Positions 12,468 through 24,838 of a stretch of 64,000 nucleotides of DNA are shown one piece after another. A program made the translations under genes and the position numbers. Numbering within the stretch: the stretch's first letter is position 1; the number at the start of each line of letters is the position of its first letter. This stretch comes from Argentina anserina. Lineage: Eukaryota; Streptophyta; Magnoliopsida; Rosales; Rosaceae. A model generated the notes under the pieces. It saw only the letters and a program-made list of their open reading frames with translations. It was not told the origin of the DNA and did no database searches. The stretch lies in assembly GCF_933775445.1 (NCBI RefSeq), contig NC_065872.1:15190001-15254000 (forward strand), given 5' to 3'.

Positions 12468-12758
12468 TGTTAGCTCGCAACATTGTTTTTATTCAACACA
12501 GCTACAATATTGGAAGCATCAAATATGGACTCTACCTAATAAGATCTCTACTACATTATGTAGTTGGTTTCTATGACTTACAAAGTCTAAGTTTCATACA
12601 TAGCCATACTATTGTATTTCTCTTTCACACTTAGCTATAGGTTAATTGTACTACTATAAATTTCATTCAATTCGGAGAAGAAATCATATGTGAATATACA
12701 TGTTCTTGAGAGTATCATACACCATTCTAGTTTCATTCTCTCTTGATCTCATAGTTTA
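12468..12758 (+). repeat. 3' LTR of the second copia element
   Basis: Begins TGTTAGCTCGC immediately after the purine tract that follows the RNase H stop. It runs to the polygalacturonase junction at 12758. No clear CA terminus sits exactly at the junction (the last CTCA is about 8 bp earlier), so a few terminal bases may be altered. There is no partner copy upstream of gag. Confidence 0.8.
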
Positions 12759-13500
12759 ACTTTCAGGTGTTTTGATTGTAACACGTTGGAAAGTATTGTT
12801 CTCGGAGTCATGAACTTTAATGTGAAACTTTTCACTGTCCTTGAAAGTTATGTCGCTAATCATCAAATTGTTGACAGTTTTGAAACTTATATCGACAGGG
12901 GTACCGTCGTGGTGCTCCTTCTGATGTAGAATAGCTAGCTGAGGAGTTCGAGGAGCAGCTTGAGAAACGTATGGCGAAGCAAGGTTGTAAACAAACATAA
13001 GTTTCATATCATACCTAGGTTTACTTTTCCTTACATTCATAAGATTTCTAGTTCCAAGAGGTTTGTTATTTCTTAGTTTTAGTCTTAATAGATTCAATCA
13101 TATTTTAGAGCATATATAAAGGCATCATCTATGTTGTATTATTCATTCAATCAATCAATAATTCAAGTTATTTAGAGATTATCTCTTATCTTTTTACCTA
13201 TAGTTTTCACTGTGTTACCTTCCAAGAAGCTCTCCTTGCCCGTCAAAGGTTCCACCTCCAAATAAGGTGACCATGTTGATGTTCCTAAAATGAACCGAAT
13301 ATTCATCGAGTTAGCTCTGATCTTTGGAGCTTGCAATGTTCCTTGGAGTTGAAACTGTATAGGAGCCTTACAAGGACCTTCCATTATTGTTGTTAGATAG
13401 CGTAAGATTTGATCAGCTTGTTGGAACCTGTACTGTTGGCTTTCTTGTGTTCTATTAGATTGGAAGATAGCCGTAGCGTAGGGTTTCGTCTTCAGTAGAT
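12759..13500 (-). pseudogene. Polygalacturonase (GH28), N-terminal half
   Basis: Minus strand. 13384-13172 carries GPCKAPIQFQLQGTLQAP, and in a shifted frame NINMVTLFGGGTFDGQG, both typical of the start of plant polygalacturonases. 12900-12759 encodes ISFKTVNNLMISDITFKDSE and ends FQRVTIKTPES, where the normal protein would continue SPNTDG; that continuation is found at 7597 across the retrotransposon. Upstream coding (13390-13500) is degenerate with stops. Frameshifts predate or accompany the insertion, so the gene is dead. Confidence 0.87.
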
Positions 13501-13549
13501 GATAGTCTGATTGCTACATACGGTCTTCTTCTTGTTGGTGTGATTGCCT

Positions 13550-15505
13550 TTTTTCTTTTTCTGGATTCCTCCGCCGCCGCCTTCTATTATGTTGAACTCT
13601 TGTCTACATCTTTGCATATTTCATTTCAATCAATTTATTTATTTTATTTAAAAAAAAAGACGTTAATTTGCCAACATTTAGTACCAGTTTACATAACAAC
13701 AAAAAAGTACAAAAATTAAGTGAAAACATAACCAAATTTTACTTGAAGTCTGTTAGGGACTATGATCATAACTAGAGTTTGGGAACACATCCATATGTAT
13801 ATCTGTTTGTTGGCCATTAAACTTATGGAAACTGATACTTTGGGACTTGGAAATGACCATTTGTTCTTGGCCTAATGTTGTTAAATAATTTCTCCTTTTG
13901 TTTTGGGATTTTTATTTATTTTGTTTGTTGGGGGGGGGAGGTGTTAGGTGGTAGTCAACTAAACCTGATAGGTGATCATTTATTTCTTTGTATACATAGG
14001 GTTATTTAGCTTACACCACTGCAAATGTTATTGTCCCTTCCAATGAATACTATGCTAACATCCCTGGAAAAATGAAGTTAATGTGAGACTTTTGGTGGAA
14101 GATCCAGGAAGGGGAAAAAGTTGATAAATCGGGGTAGACCTGGATTTAAAGGAAACTTAGGGGTGTGGATCTGGTCAAGAGAAATAGCAAGTGTTTTGTA
14201 AATCCTCTTTGTAGTTTGAGACTATAATGAGTTAAAGAGAGGTCGACAGCCTAGAAAATCCGTTTTCTTGGGATTTGATTATTTCCCGTTAATAATTGAA
14301 TAAATAATGAACAAGAAGAACATAGAGGTTTTGAGATTTTCTCTTGATTTCTTGATAACTCAAATGGTGAGAAGATACAAGTATTTATACAGAGAAAAAG
14401 AAATCTTCTTTTGATACATATTGGAGTATACAGATATACAAGAACACCTATGCAGCAGATAGGATGGAGGCAGAGGCAAGACAAGCGCAACTGTGGAGTA
14501 GAAAGATCAACAAAGAGACGACATCTCAGCTTTCCATTTGCAGACAAACCACTAAAAGGGGAAAGTAAGATGTGAGGTCAACAAAGAGACGGCATCTCAG
14601 CTTTCCATTTGCAGACAAACCACCGAAAAGGGAAAGTAAGATGTGAGGTCAACTCAATCTCAAAAGTCAAACAAGGCAGTTCTAATTGAACTAGGCCGGT
14701 TCATATCAAACCAAAGGAAACACGATTACATATTTCAGCAATAATTTAATGACTTATCAGTTTGATCTAGAAATGAATCAGTAAGAATGACTGATTTTAA
14801 GACCCGGATTCGTGGAATGTTTTGATTGATGTATGTGTCTTGGTAGATTGCTTTCCTCCCATGTTTGGTTAACGGTCACTCCGTCAGTGTCATCCTCTTT
14901 CCTGTTTTACTGGAATATTAATTTGTTAAGAGATTGGATGATACAGGTGATCATTTATATTATTTGATGCAATTACTTCAAGAGCTCCTCTGAGTCCAAT
15001 GTGGACGTTAGAAGCAAACAAAACTGGTTTATTGGGTTGTTTCTCTTGCTTTGTATTGATTTTTATTTTTATTTTATGGCTATTTGTTTGTTTTGCTCAG
15101 TACCTGACAATTATAACTGAATTGCAATGTGCATGTTTATAATGAGTTGTATGTAGAGAAATTCTTGAACATGTGGGCAATTTATTTTGTCAAATAGTAC
15201 GTCTTAAATGTGATGTTTCAAATCAACATGGTTGTAAGCTTACACGTTTTAGTTGATACCTTTCTAATGCTTGAGCTTTGGGGTACTTCATAAAAGTTTT
15301 ACATGGTGTTCTTGTTCTGCTCTAGGTTTTAGGATTTGTGTTATTGAATGCAAAGAGTATCTTAGACTTAGAATAGCTGATGTGAGTTATGATTTCTCCT
15401 GTTCATTTTCAGCCTTTTATGATTTTTCTATTTTTGACCTGTTTTGCTTTAGTTATGTGACAAGAATCTTTGCACATTACTCTCACGTCTGCTTTTTCAC
15501 CTCAG
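13550..15505. other. Intergenic AT-rich region with a 71-bp tandem duplication
   Basis: No gene was recognised. A G9 homopolymer-rich tract lies near 13931. A stretch at 13960-14035 (AAACCTGATAGGTGATCATT) weakly resembles the missing first exon of the LRAT-domain gene downstream (the KPGDH segment), but it is too degenerate to annotate as coding. A possible old LTR-like segment at 14250-14760 could not be confirmed. Confidence 0.45.
14507..14648 (+). repeat. 71-bp tandem duplication
   Basis: Two adjacent 71-bp copies start at 14507 and 14578 with TCAACAAAGAGACGRCATC and end AAGTAAGATGTGAGG, differing at only a few positions. A third copy starts at 14649 but diverges after TCAAC. Confidence 0.9.
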
Positions 15506-16266
15506 GGATATATGTCAGAGAGGGAAAGGTCATCCATTTCACTCGGGCAGCTGGACGGGAAATTGGCACAGGAACTGTGTTAGACCATTTCATTTTCAGC
15601 TCATCTCCATCCCATTCATCAGAGAATCCGTTCACGAGTTGTGATGGTGGTGTCATGTCTTCTTGCCTAGATTGTTTCTTATCCGGTGGTGATTTGTACC
15701 TCTTTGAATATGGTGTCAATCCAGCCTTCTTTATTGCCAAATCCAGAGAAGGTACCTGCACCCTTGCCTCATCTGATCCATCTGAAGACGTCCTTCACCG
15801 TGCCTTTTTCCTTCTCAAGAATGGTTTTGGTAGCTACTAGCTCTTCAAAAACAATTGTGAAGATTTTGCAATCTATTGCAAAACAGGTTTGCTTGTGTTT
15901 ACTAGTCTTAGTGTGGGAAGGAGTGGGCAGGCATCTTCCATTTTCTCTGCTGCAAATGATATTGCTTGTTCACCAGCTCGATATTTGACTACTACTTTTA
16001 GTGGTTTGAGTGTTTTTGGTGCTGGGATTTACAGTCTCCATCGATTGGTTTGTGATATTGGAATCTACCGTGATGTGTCCAAAGTGCCAATTGAAAGACT
16101 CGTTGATCGGGTTGGCTTGGTCGAGTCAGAGGTTGCAGCTGAGATGATCCAAGCAAGTGTAAAATATGTGCAAATAGTAGCTTTGTGGCTTGTTAAAGAA
16201 TTCACAACGATATTGTTTATTAATTTAGTTTGTATCAACATTCTATTGGTGCTTGTACTTAACTAG
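15506..16266 (+). pseudogene. LRAT/NC-domain protein remnant
   Basis: An acceptor (TTCACCTCAG) precedes GIYVREGKVIHFTRAAGRE, the start of the second exon of plant LRAT-like NC-domain proteins. The family uses a conserved His and Cys (HF and NCE motifs) in an NlpC/P60-type fold. The frame continues through SCLDCFLSGGDLYLFEYGV to FLLKNGFGSY, then meets TAG at 15838. The same frame then gives LFKNNCEDFAIYCKTGLLV and the usual C-terminal region to a stop at 16266. The TAG replaces exactly one residue between SY and LFKNNCE. No convincing first exon (with the KPGDHIY motif) is seen upstream. The copy is most likely a pseudogene; a base-call error at the TAG cannot be excluded. Confidence 0.85.
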
Positions 16267-17074
16267 GTAGTTGGCCGCGCGTTGATGCAGCATCTATTGT
16301 GCATTTTGTAATTTCTCTGATGTATTTGCAAATTGTGTTCGAGTTGTTTGTATCTACAAAGTCAGTTTTAAGAATGACTGATTATTAAGAGAGAATATGA
16401 ACAAAACTCTATTATGTAGATAAAATGACTTCAAAACATAATGAACTGTAATTGCAACTGTCAAGGCAGTTAGTAATTGCAGTTCTAAGTAGTCATCAGG
16501 AAAGTCTTTTTCAAGAATGAACTAAATAATTGCCAACAACGTTCGATTTAAAGGTTTTTAAAGTAGGAAGTGATATTTATTTATTGTGACATCTTGCTTA
16601 TTTTTACATAGGAGGCAAGAGTTTAATACAGAGGATATAACTGTGATTTATTTCTCAACGTGGTCGAAATCGACTCTAATGAGAGGAAAGCGAATTCCAT
16701 CGTGTTATTGAATTAAGAATCTAGAAAGTGGTTTTTCAGTGACACTTTTAGGTTTGGTCGAGCAAAACATTCAGTCCACGGTCTTATTGGTTCTTATAGA
16801 TGGTCATTTTGAATAGTTGGAAATAAAAATGCGGAAATATATCCATCTTACTCAGATTTTATTGCCACAACAAAATCATATTTGATTCATAGTCACTCTA
16901 AAGCATAGAAACTCTTTGTTTCGATCTAAACTGACCTAAAATTAACCTCAAAGGAAGTCTCTCTAATAGCCTCACTAAAGAATAGTTAGATTACTGAAAA
17001 TATACACAAAAACATCTAAATTTCTATGCTTATAGGGTTGCGATTACATGATTGTTCTCTCTCAATTATAAATT
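16267..17074. other. AT-rich spacer
   Basis: 3' flank of the LRAT remnant and AT-rich DNA with no coding or structural signal, except for a 15-bp sequence at 16369-16383 repeated at 14782-14796 on the far side of the LRAT remnant. Confidence 0.5.
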
Positions 17075-17481
17075 TTAAACGTTATACTTATGTAACCTCA
17101 AATGTAAATTAGTATCTACTATTTTTCCAGTCCCACCACTACCTTGAACAAAAACAGCACACCCATCATGATTATCAACAGAAGATATCACATAGTCATA
17201 AACATTCCGTTGGCATTCATTCAACTTGCAAACAGAATTAGCATGTTGAGTCCTTAGAAATTCACGATCATAATTGAGCTCTTTCCGTATGAGCCGATTA
17301 TTGAAACTTGATAAACAATCATAACTTGGCATAGGTAAATGAAATTTAGACAAAGATGAAGATGAAAGATTGAATAATTTCTCAAGTTCAGCCTATAGCT
17401 TGTTTTTCAATTCACCCTCTAGTACAATCAAATTTGAATTATGCATATCTGACCGAAGCCTATATAGTATATCCTCACTCA
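17075..17481 (-). pseudogene. Helitron helicase (PIF1-like) fragment
   Basis: On the minus strand from 17481 the sequence reads SEDILYRLRSDMHNSNLIV, then after one stop SLSKFHLPMPSYDCL and LNECQRNVYDYVISSV, ending in a Walker A motif (VQGSGGTGK). This is the border between the Rep-helicase linker and the PIF1 helicase domain of plant Helitrons. The rest of the helicase is absent downstream, and the upstream part is cut by the gypsy LTR at 17487. It is a non-functional remnant. Confidence 0.85.
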
Positions 17482-17486
17482 TGTTC

Positions 17487-20161
17487 TGTAATATCCCTCA
17501 ATTCAGAACAGTAAAATTTCGAATTTATGGATGCTAACACTCTGATATAACTTCAATAAATAAAATTACGATACATCAGCTGAATATCTTATCCAAGTTT
17601 AACAAAACACTTAGATTTCAAACTGTAACAAAACGTAATTACACGTGTAAGTTGTACAGTATTCAACTCGCACAAGTCCTCGCCAAAATAGAAAAATGAA
17701 CAGAAGCTAAAACAACACACTACTGTTAAGCTGCTCACTCCTTCCGCCTCTACTACTGCGAAGTACCTGCAGTACTACCCCTGCACCAATAATGGTACAC
17801 CAGGATTGTAAACACAAACCTGGTCAGCTACAAAGCTGGTATGAGTAAACTAAAAGAAATACTCAAGGATAATGTAACATATTTCTAAACTCAGAAATAT
17901 ATATAAAACAACATTATCATCACAACACTAACAACGTCAACTCGCAACCAATGCCACAACAAACGCCACATATTGCCACACAAGTATAATCACAACTCAC
18001 AATCACATCGCAACACATGCAGAACATTCTGGGTTCATGCGACCCTCAAGTCGCACCCAGAAGATTGGCAGTAATACTAGAGCTCTAGATGATCATCCCC
18101 ACAAACTGCCAAGGAGTGGTTCTGACATATGCCTACGCCACTAAGGCTGCCACACAGGCAGAACATTGAAATACATTTTGCCACTTGGGCCGCCGCTAAG
18201 GCTAAATCATATGTATTCATTTTCTTTCGCCAAACTGGCCGCCACTAAGGCAGAACAACACACACAAGTCTTTTACCTAAAAAGGCCGCCACAAAGACAA
18301 CACTACAATCCACAAAGCTACACACGCAATAATCATACCGGAAGGTACATTTTCTTCCCTTCCGGTAACAACAAAATAATCACATCACAATAACGCCGGA
18401 AGGTACATTTTCTTCCCTTCCGGTCACACAACATAGAAGCAATTCGACTATACAAATATTTCATCCAAAAACCTCCAATTTACCGAGAGGTACATTTTAT
18501 TCCCCCTCAGTCCCATCCTCCATAGTTCAATGAAAACCAACTAAAAATACACAATATATTTCACAATATAGTAGTTTTATATACTTAGTGATAAATATAT
18601 GCATATCATATTACCATTTAGATATACGTTTATAAATCACCAAATACATACACATTTATGTTCAATCACACAACAAGAAGAAAATATATAAAATCTAAGT
18701 TCACACGTCTAGGTAACTAGACCAAACGTGAGGTTTACTCACCTTAATGCTTGCTTTCACTTCTAACTCAACAAGTCGAACACTTGTTTCCAACTCAAGC
18801 ACCTAAGTTAAACAAAGCTCCACTTAGTAAAAAGGAACCAAAACAACCCAAAATATACACACTTCATAAAATTCAGCATTCTACTAAGGTCACCCAGGCC
18901 ACACACTAGTGGCATCCACTCCAACCACTTCACTCTTTTCTTCTCTTACTTCCGAAAACCAACCTTTCCAAAATGTCACAACTTAACTAAACAACTTCCC
19001 CAAACAAAACCATAGCACTCTCAAACATCCCCTACTCTCAAAACCACCAAAACATCACCAAAGATAACAACTAACTCAACTTTCCTTACTACAATAACAC
19101 TACAGCCCTGCTGCCCTCAAAATCATACACCCTCATTTAACACAAAAATGACTTCACACCTTCTTTCTTACCAAAACAGCCCCTACAACAACCAACCTAT
19201 TTCAAACAAACCACAAGTATCTCAACACCCAACTCAACTACTTCAAAATCAGCAACAAAGTTTGATGACTAACTACAAACACAACTCACCCCTTAAATCT
19301 CAAACTACATAACTCACTACTCCTCACCAGCTAACCAGTTAAGGGAATGATCTCCTTACCCAAAATAACTCGTCAAAAAGAAGGACTGCTGGGGTTGCAG
19401 TTGAAATCCCCTCTTGAAGCAGCAGCTGCAAGTTGATTTGTAGCCCAAGATCGACCACCTCACTCACGTAGACACTGTCTAAGGACAGCAAGGGTCAAAA
19501 CAAGGTGACCCCGAGCCCTAGACTCACTGGCAACCGAAGATGTGATGGTGGTAGAACCGCAGCAACTTTCCTGGGAGCTGCAGTGACTATTGGCGTCGGA
19601 GAGTGAGGTGCTGCTGTCCCTCGCTTGCAGCAGCAGGTAGCACGGTTCCAAGAAGTCTGAAGGCTGCTGAAACGGTGGCCGGAGGGAATAGATCAGTGGT
19701 GGAGGGATTATCCTAGAGAGAAAGAAGAAAATGGCTAGGGGAAGAAGAAAAAGAAACTAAAGAAGAGAGATAGGTTCGGTGGAGAAGAAGAGAGAAATAT
19801 CTAAATGTGTGGATTTCCCATTCTATCCTTCTCTGTCTAGTTCTCCAAAATCGGAAACCAATCTTCCAATCATGATAACTCCTTCTCCCGACTTCCGAAA
19901 ATTACGTGCCGAATATCTACGAACTCGTTTTGACGAGCTCTACAACTTTCATGATGGAAGTTTTCGGAAACGAGTGACGGATCAAAAGTCAACTCTTGAG
20001 TCAACCGAATTAAATCGAAAAACGACTTAATGGTTCTCGAACCGATTTCTACTTCGAGTGAAGGCTTTTTAAAAGACGTAGAATATGGATATAACCAAAA
20101 TATCATTTCATTAATCTCCATGAAATTACAAGAAATGAATAACAAAATTCGGATTATTACA
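17487..20161 (-). repeat. Gypsy 3' LTR, 2675 bp
   Basis: In plus orientation it starts TGTAATATCCCTC at 17487 and ends GGATTATTACA at 20161, giving TG...CA ends. The minus-strand start TGTAATAATCCG lies directly after the polypurine tract that follows the integrase stop. Inside are repeated CGGAAGGTACATTTTCTTC blocks (about 18340 and 18390) and AGGCCGCC/GGCCGCCACTAAGG blocks (18190-18300), a local internal repetition. Confidence 0.88.
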
Positions 20162-21805
20162 TTCTACCCCCCTTAAAGGAATTTCGTCCCGAAATTCTCG
20201 TGCACTACTCCTCAAACAACTGCGGGTATTTAGCCTTCATGTATGCCTCCAACTCCCAAGAGGCATCACCCTCATCATGGTAACTCCACAGCACCTTCAC
20301 CAACTCTACTTCCTTCCTACGAAGCTTCTTGGTTGATCTATCTAAGATGCGTACCGGTTCTACAACAAAGGTGGCATTCTCCTTCAACTTAAAGACGATA
20401 TGATCAATCACATGTGACTCATCCGATACATACTTTCTCAACATAGAGATGTAGAAGACATCGTGCACCCCCGACATGCTAGGAGGTAAGGCAAGTCGAT
20501 ATGCCAAATCTCCCACTTTTTCCAGAATCTCAAATGGCCCAACATACCTCGGGGCTAACTTCCTCTTCTTGCCAAATCTCACCACGCCTTTCATCGGTGA
20601 GACCTTGAGGAACACATGGTCACCAATCTCAAAGTCGACATGTCTCCTCTTTAAATCCGCATAACTCTTCTGCCGACTTTGTGTAATCCGGATTCTATCT
20701 CGAATAATCGAAATCTTCTCCGAAGTCTCCTGGACAATTTCTAGACCCATGAGTCCCCCATCATCAACTTTTGCCCAACATATAGGTGATCGGTATGGTC
20801 TACCATATAGAGCCTCATATGGTGCCATACCGATACTAGAATGATAACTATTGTTGTAAGCAAATTCAATTAACTTCAGGTGATCCTCCCAACTTCCCTT
20901 GAAGTCAAGAACACAAGCTCTCAACATATCCTCCATCACCTGATTCACCCGCTCTGTTTGCCCATCTGTCTGTGGGTGGAAAGCTGTGCTCAAATCCAAG
21001 ATAGTTCCGAAAGCCTTCTGTAAACTACCCCAGAACTTAGAAGTGAAACGTGCATCTCGATCCGACACAATGGAAACGGGCGCACCATGAAGTCTCACTA
21101 TCTCAGTCACATATAACTTACCCAACTCGTCTACTGAGTACTTCATCGACACAAGAAGAAAGTGTGCTGACTTTGTGAGTCTATCGACGATCACCCACAC
21201 TGCATCATGCCCTTTCCTTGTCCTAGGCAAACTTGTCACAAAATCCATAGAAATCTGTTCCCACTTCCAGAGAGGAATAGATAAAGGCTTCAGTAACCCT
21301 GCGGGCCTCTGATGCTCTGCCTTCACTCTCTGACAAGTGAGGCACTTAGACACATACTCAGCCACATCCTTCTTCATCCCATTCCACCAAAAATGCTTAC
21401 TGAGGTCCTTATACATCTTGGTGCTCCCTGGATGCACCGTATATCGAGATCTGTGTGCTACACGAAGAACCTCTTCCTTGAGATCCGCACAATCCGGAAC
21501 ACACAACCTCACACCAAACCTCAAACCTCCATCGGACCCTACTATCCACTCAGAAGAACAATCATCTAACGAATCTAACACAAGGTCTGCCAATCTCGCC
21601 CGTGAGAATGGATCACATGCTTGACCTTGAATGATCCTAGAAATCAGGGTAGGCTGTACAGAAACACTACCAAGAAAGGTTCCCTTCTCACCCCCTGACT
21701 GCACTAAGTCAGACTCAGATGTTGTCTCAAGCATAAGCCACTCTTGAACCATGAGAGAAGCAATTATGCCTCTCGGTCTCCTACTCAAGGCATCGGCAAC
21801 AAAGA
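17487..21805 (-). mobile_element. Ty3/gypsy chromovirus, 5'-truncated
   Basis: Minus-strand gypsy element keeping only the end of RNase H, the integrase with a C-terminal chromodomain-like segment, a polypurine tract (AAGGGGGGTAGAA near 20162-20175, minus orientation) and one complete 3' LTR. Its left limit is the LTR end beside Helitron DNA, with TGTTC at 17482-17486 as the candidate target base quintet. The right limit is about 21805, where recognisable coding sequence (VADALSRR) stops. No gag, protease or RT is present, so a 5' truncation or deletion has occurred. Confidence 0.9.
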
Positions 21806-21812
21806 GACTTAC
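20205..21812 (-). pseudogene. Gypsy integrase with chromodomain-like tail
   Basis: An open frame of about 535 codons on the minus strand. It shows the RNase H end (VADALSRRPRG), the HHCC zinc finger (HPGSTKMYKDLSKHFWW and CLTCQRVKAEHQRP), the DDE core (MDFVTSLPRT, SDRDARFTSKFW, HPQTDGQTERVNQ) and the GPFEI-type C-terminal segment. The tail (PVRILDRSTKKLRRKEVEL and WELEAYMKAKYPQLF) resembles the chromodomain of Tekay/Del-like chromoviruses. The integrase itself is uninterrupted, so it decayed less than the neighbouring elements; the element is dead because its upstream half is missing. Confidence 0.92.
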
Positions 21813-24800
21813 AAATGACCAGACAACCATTGGAAATAACAATGGACATCGGCATAGCTAACCAAATAGTCTGCTTTTACTAAACACGATTTGCTTATTC
21901 ACATTTAAACTTCCTACGGCGGTAACCTATTTCACTTTCAATAAGAACATTCTCACAATTGCTCATTCAAAGTTGACAACAAACTTTGGGAGATCTTCTG
22001 CATATTACCAATATGAATTTTAGTTTGAAGAAAACCTATTTATCACAGGCAACTTTTCTCTATAAACTCCAACGAAATACTGATATAGAAAAAGAAATTA
22101 AATGTTTGAAATACATATTTAGGCAGAGGAATAAAAATAAGTTTGCTAAATAATTTGGAGAATTATTCAGAAATAATGATATGTTTGTCACAACCATAAC
22201 TCCCAACGCCAAAAGATAAGTACATAGATCTGATCAAAATGCCAATGCATAATCTGAAGTTGGGAGGGTTGAACACAGTCGCAAAAGCTAATTGAGAAAT
22301 TTTGAATGAGTTTATCTGGTAATTGCAAAAGATAGTGATTAAGAAACTATTTTACCATATGACAATACTAATCTTACTTTTGTTTACAAAGTAAGAAATT
22401 CAGAATTTGGATGTTTGAGTTAATTCCATACTCTAGTTTACTTATGACGAAGACTATCACTTAAATTGATGTTTACCAATTCTTCAGTATATATCAATTT
22501 TTATACCGGAAAATGAACTAAGGTATCTACTGAAAGAATCAATGAATGAGAACAACTTTGGTAGAATATGGGTATGTATATACCTTACAATGCCAGGTTG
22601 AATTACTAAATACAAACCCAAACAAATCTGACTTTCAGTAAAGAGTTTCAGGTATGTAGCAGATGAGGAACCAAAATTTTCCGAATAACATGACTACTTT
22701 AAATACGCGATTGACTATTTAAAATAACACATAGCAATTGAATAACACATCAATTTGAAATACTCAAATAGAAAATTTAAGCAGAAACCTTGTTCAAAGT
22801 TGGAAATCAGATGTCATATCAATGCCTTCATTTGGACTTCATTTTCGAAGAGGTTTAGGTTCAATTTGCTTGGACATGGAGATTCAATCTGACAGTAAAA
22901 AGGCATCAAAATGTCAGTTCCTGCTTTAGTATCTTAGCTCCATATTTAATATATGAACACAGATTCAGTATCATATAAAAGGCAGATGACACTGTAGTCA
23001 CAAAACAGAGTTTGACATTCACACATCAATAAGAGGTAATGCAAACTGCCATCAATTTGAGAATTTTCTAGGAACTCGCTTTGTGAATGTACAAAATAAT
23101 AAAAGACTAAACTGAAAACAAATACATATCTTCCAAACGTAACTCAAGTGGCTGTAAATTAATCATATTATACTTCATTTACAAATTGTTTTCTTTGACA
23201 AAAGCTCTTTCATATACGTAAGATTGGCAGTTTCACTAAATATTAAGAAATTGGTTCTAAGCTAGTAAAAGGTATGTAGTGCTTACTACTGGTTTGGCGC
23301 AAGTGTGAGCTCCCTTGCTGTACTTCTGTTAATTAGTTTAGATCAGTAAATATGCAGTTGAGTGAGGATGCATTAGAAGTTATCTTTCACATGTACACCA
23401 TTTATGTATAGCTGAAATAATAACAAAGTTGATTTAAATGAGGAACAAATGAAAAATTCAATGTATAAAAATTACAAAAAAAAACACCAACATATAAACA
23501 TGAACCTATCATGAACGATCAAAACAAAAATCAAGATCTTAAATTTATCTGAATCACCTGAAGATGCATGACTAAAAACCAAAACAAACCAGATTATATA
23601 CAACATTCGTTATAACCCAAAATAGCTGGTCTAGCTTGTTCAACTATCATTTAAAAAAATAAATTTGATTAGAATGGAGATCAAATTACCATTACATCCA
23701 AAAACTTTGATTAGAATTGAACCTCAACTTTAAAATTGAAGTCAATTCTAAAATTCTATGACATTTATCCTCTGATTAGTCTGATACAACACAAACTTGT
23801 CGTCAAACTAATTCCATTTTAGTTCATTGGCATCTGATTTATAAAAGTCAAATTCTACTGTGATCAAAGCATATAAATTTCTTGCCTGACCATTATCGTT
23901 GGCCATGGTTTGGATAAGCGACCTAATTTTCTAGTTTTTCTTAGTTTATCAACCGATGAGAAGAAACAAAATAAAATCAATAATCTAATAATCAAAACTC
24001 AGACCCTCCTTCATCGATAAGCAAGCCCCTACACCGCAAATTCAAGAAGCAAATTAGAATATGAATTCAACTGGGTTATGAGGAAAGTGAATTAAGCTTA
24101 CTAACAGAGACGGTTTGGGCCCGAATCTAGCCCCGGGGCTCTTCGTTGGAGCCTCACTGTAACAACTTTGATTTCTCTAATATCGGGGTTGTTTGGAGAG
24201 GTTTCTTATATCAAAAGATAGAGGATGAGATATGGAGTAGAATTATATGGTTACATGTGTGGGTTCTTGCTAGGCGGGGAATAGAGTCGTCGGTGTGGTT
24301 CGGTGGAGGACATGAGAGAGTTGTCGCGCCGAAGTGAGAAAGAAGAAGAAGAAGAAGAGGCGAACAATAGCATCTTAATAACACCCGAGTGACATTTTAC
24401 GTTTATACCTTCACATTTCATCCATCTGTTGGCTTTACAACTAAGGATAAAACTGCCCGCACACTGTATAATGAACATTGTCAAGCCGTGAACAGTAAAG
24501 TCCACCCACCCTTAATAGTAGGGAAATTTGATATGTATTTTATTTTATTTTGATTTATATGAAAATGAGTACTCTAGTACCATTGTACCATTTCATGAGC
24601 TAATTTACCAAGAGGATATTCTTTAGCAAAATCAAAGTTTGGGGTAAAGCAGAGTCTTGAGCCCTGACACCGCTTCATACCAACAACCTCAATCGTCTCA
24701 ATGCTGCTTGTTCTAGGAGTATGAGCCATCAAACCTTCTTCCATATTCATGCTCATAACGTACCAGAAAATTTTTTCCCTCTATAAAATTTAAGGGTTGT

Positions 24801-24838
24801 AGGTTCCACGATGCTGTAGCTTGGATTCAAATACCCAA
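21806..24838. other. About 3 kb of AT-rich DNA without a recognised gene
   Basis: No coding region, terminal repeats or RNA genes could be supported. Near 23905 the minus strand reads MANDNGQARNLYALITVEF, then a stop after about 32 codons. This could be a chance frame or the first exon of an unknown or non-coding transcript. A short minus-strand frame at 24574-24756 (VVGMKRCQGSRLCFTPNF) is not recognised. Confidence 0.4.

Larger units (their letters stand above)
7598..12758 (+). mobile_element. Second Ty1/copia element, rearranged, inside the polygalacturonase gene
   Basis: A plus-strand copia element with gag, zinc knuckle, protease, integrase, RT and RNase H in order from 8172 to 12460, then a purine tract (GAGGGGGAG) and one LTR at 12468. 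No 5' LTR is present. In its place the left end carries an inverted piece of the element's own integrase region (7598-7984) and a 46-bp tandem repeat. The triplet ACT of the polygalacturonase gene abuts both ends (7595-7597 and 12759-12761), marking the outer limits. The coding sequence carries many stops and frameshifts. Confidence 0.9.

Noticed and set aside
13960..14035. Possible first exon of the LRAT-domain gene
   Set aside because: Only a weak resemblance (KPD then GDHL) broken by stops and indels; not enough to annotate.
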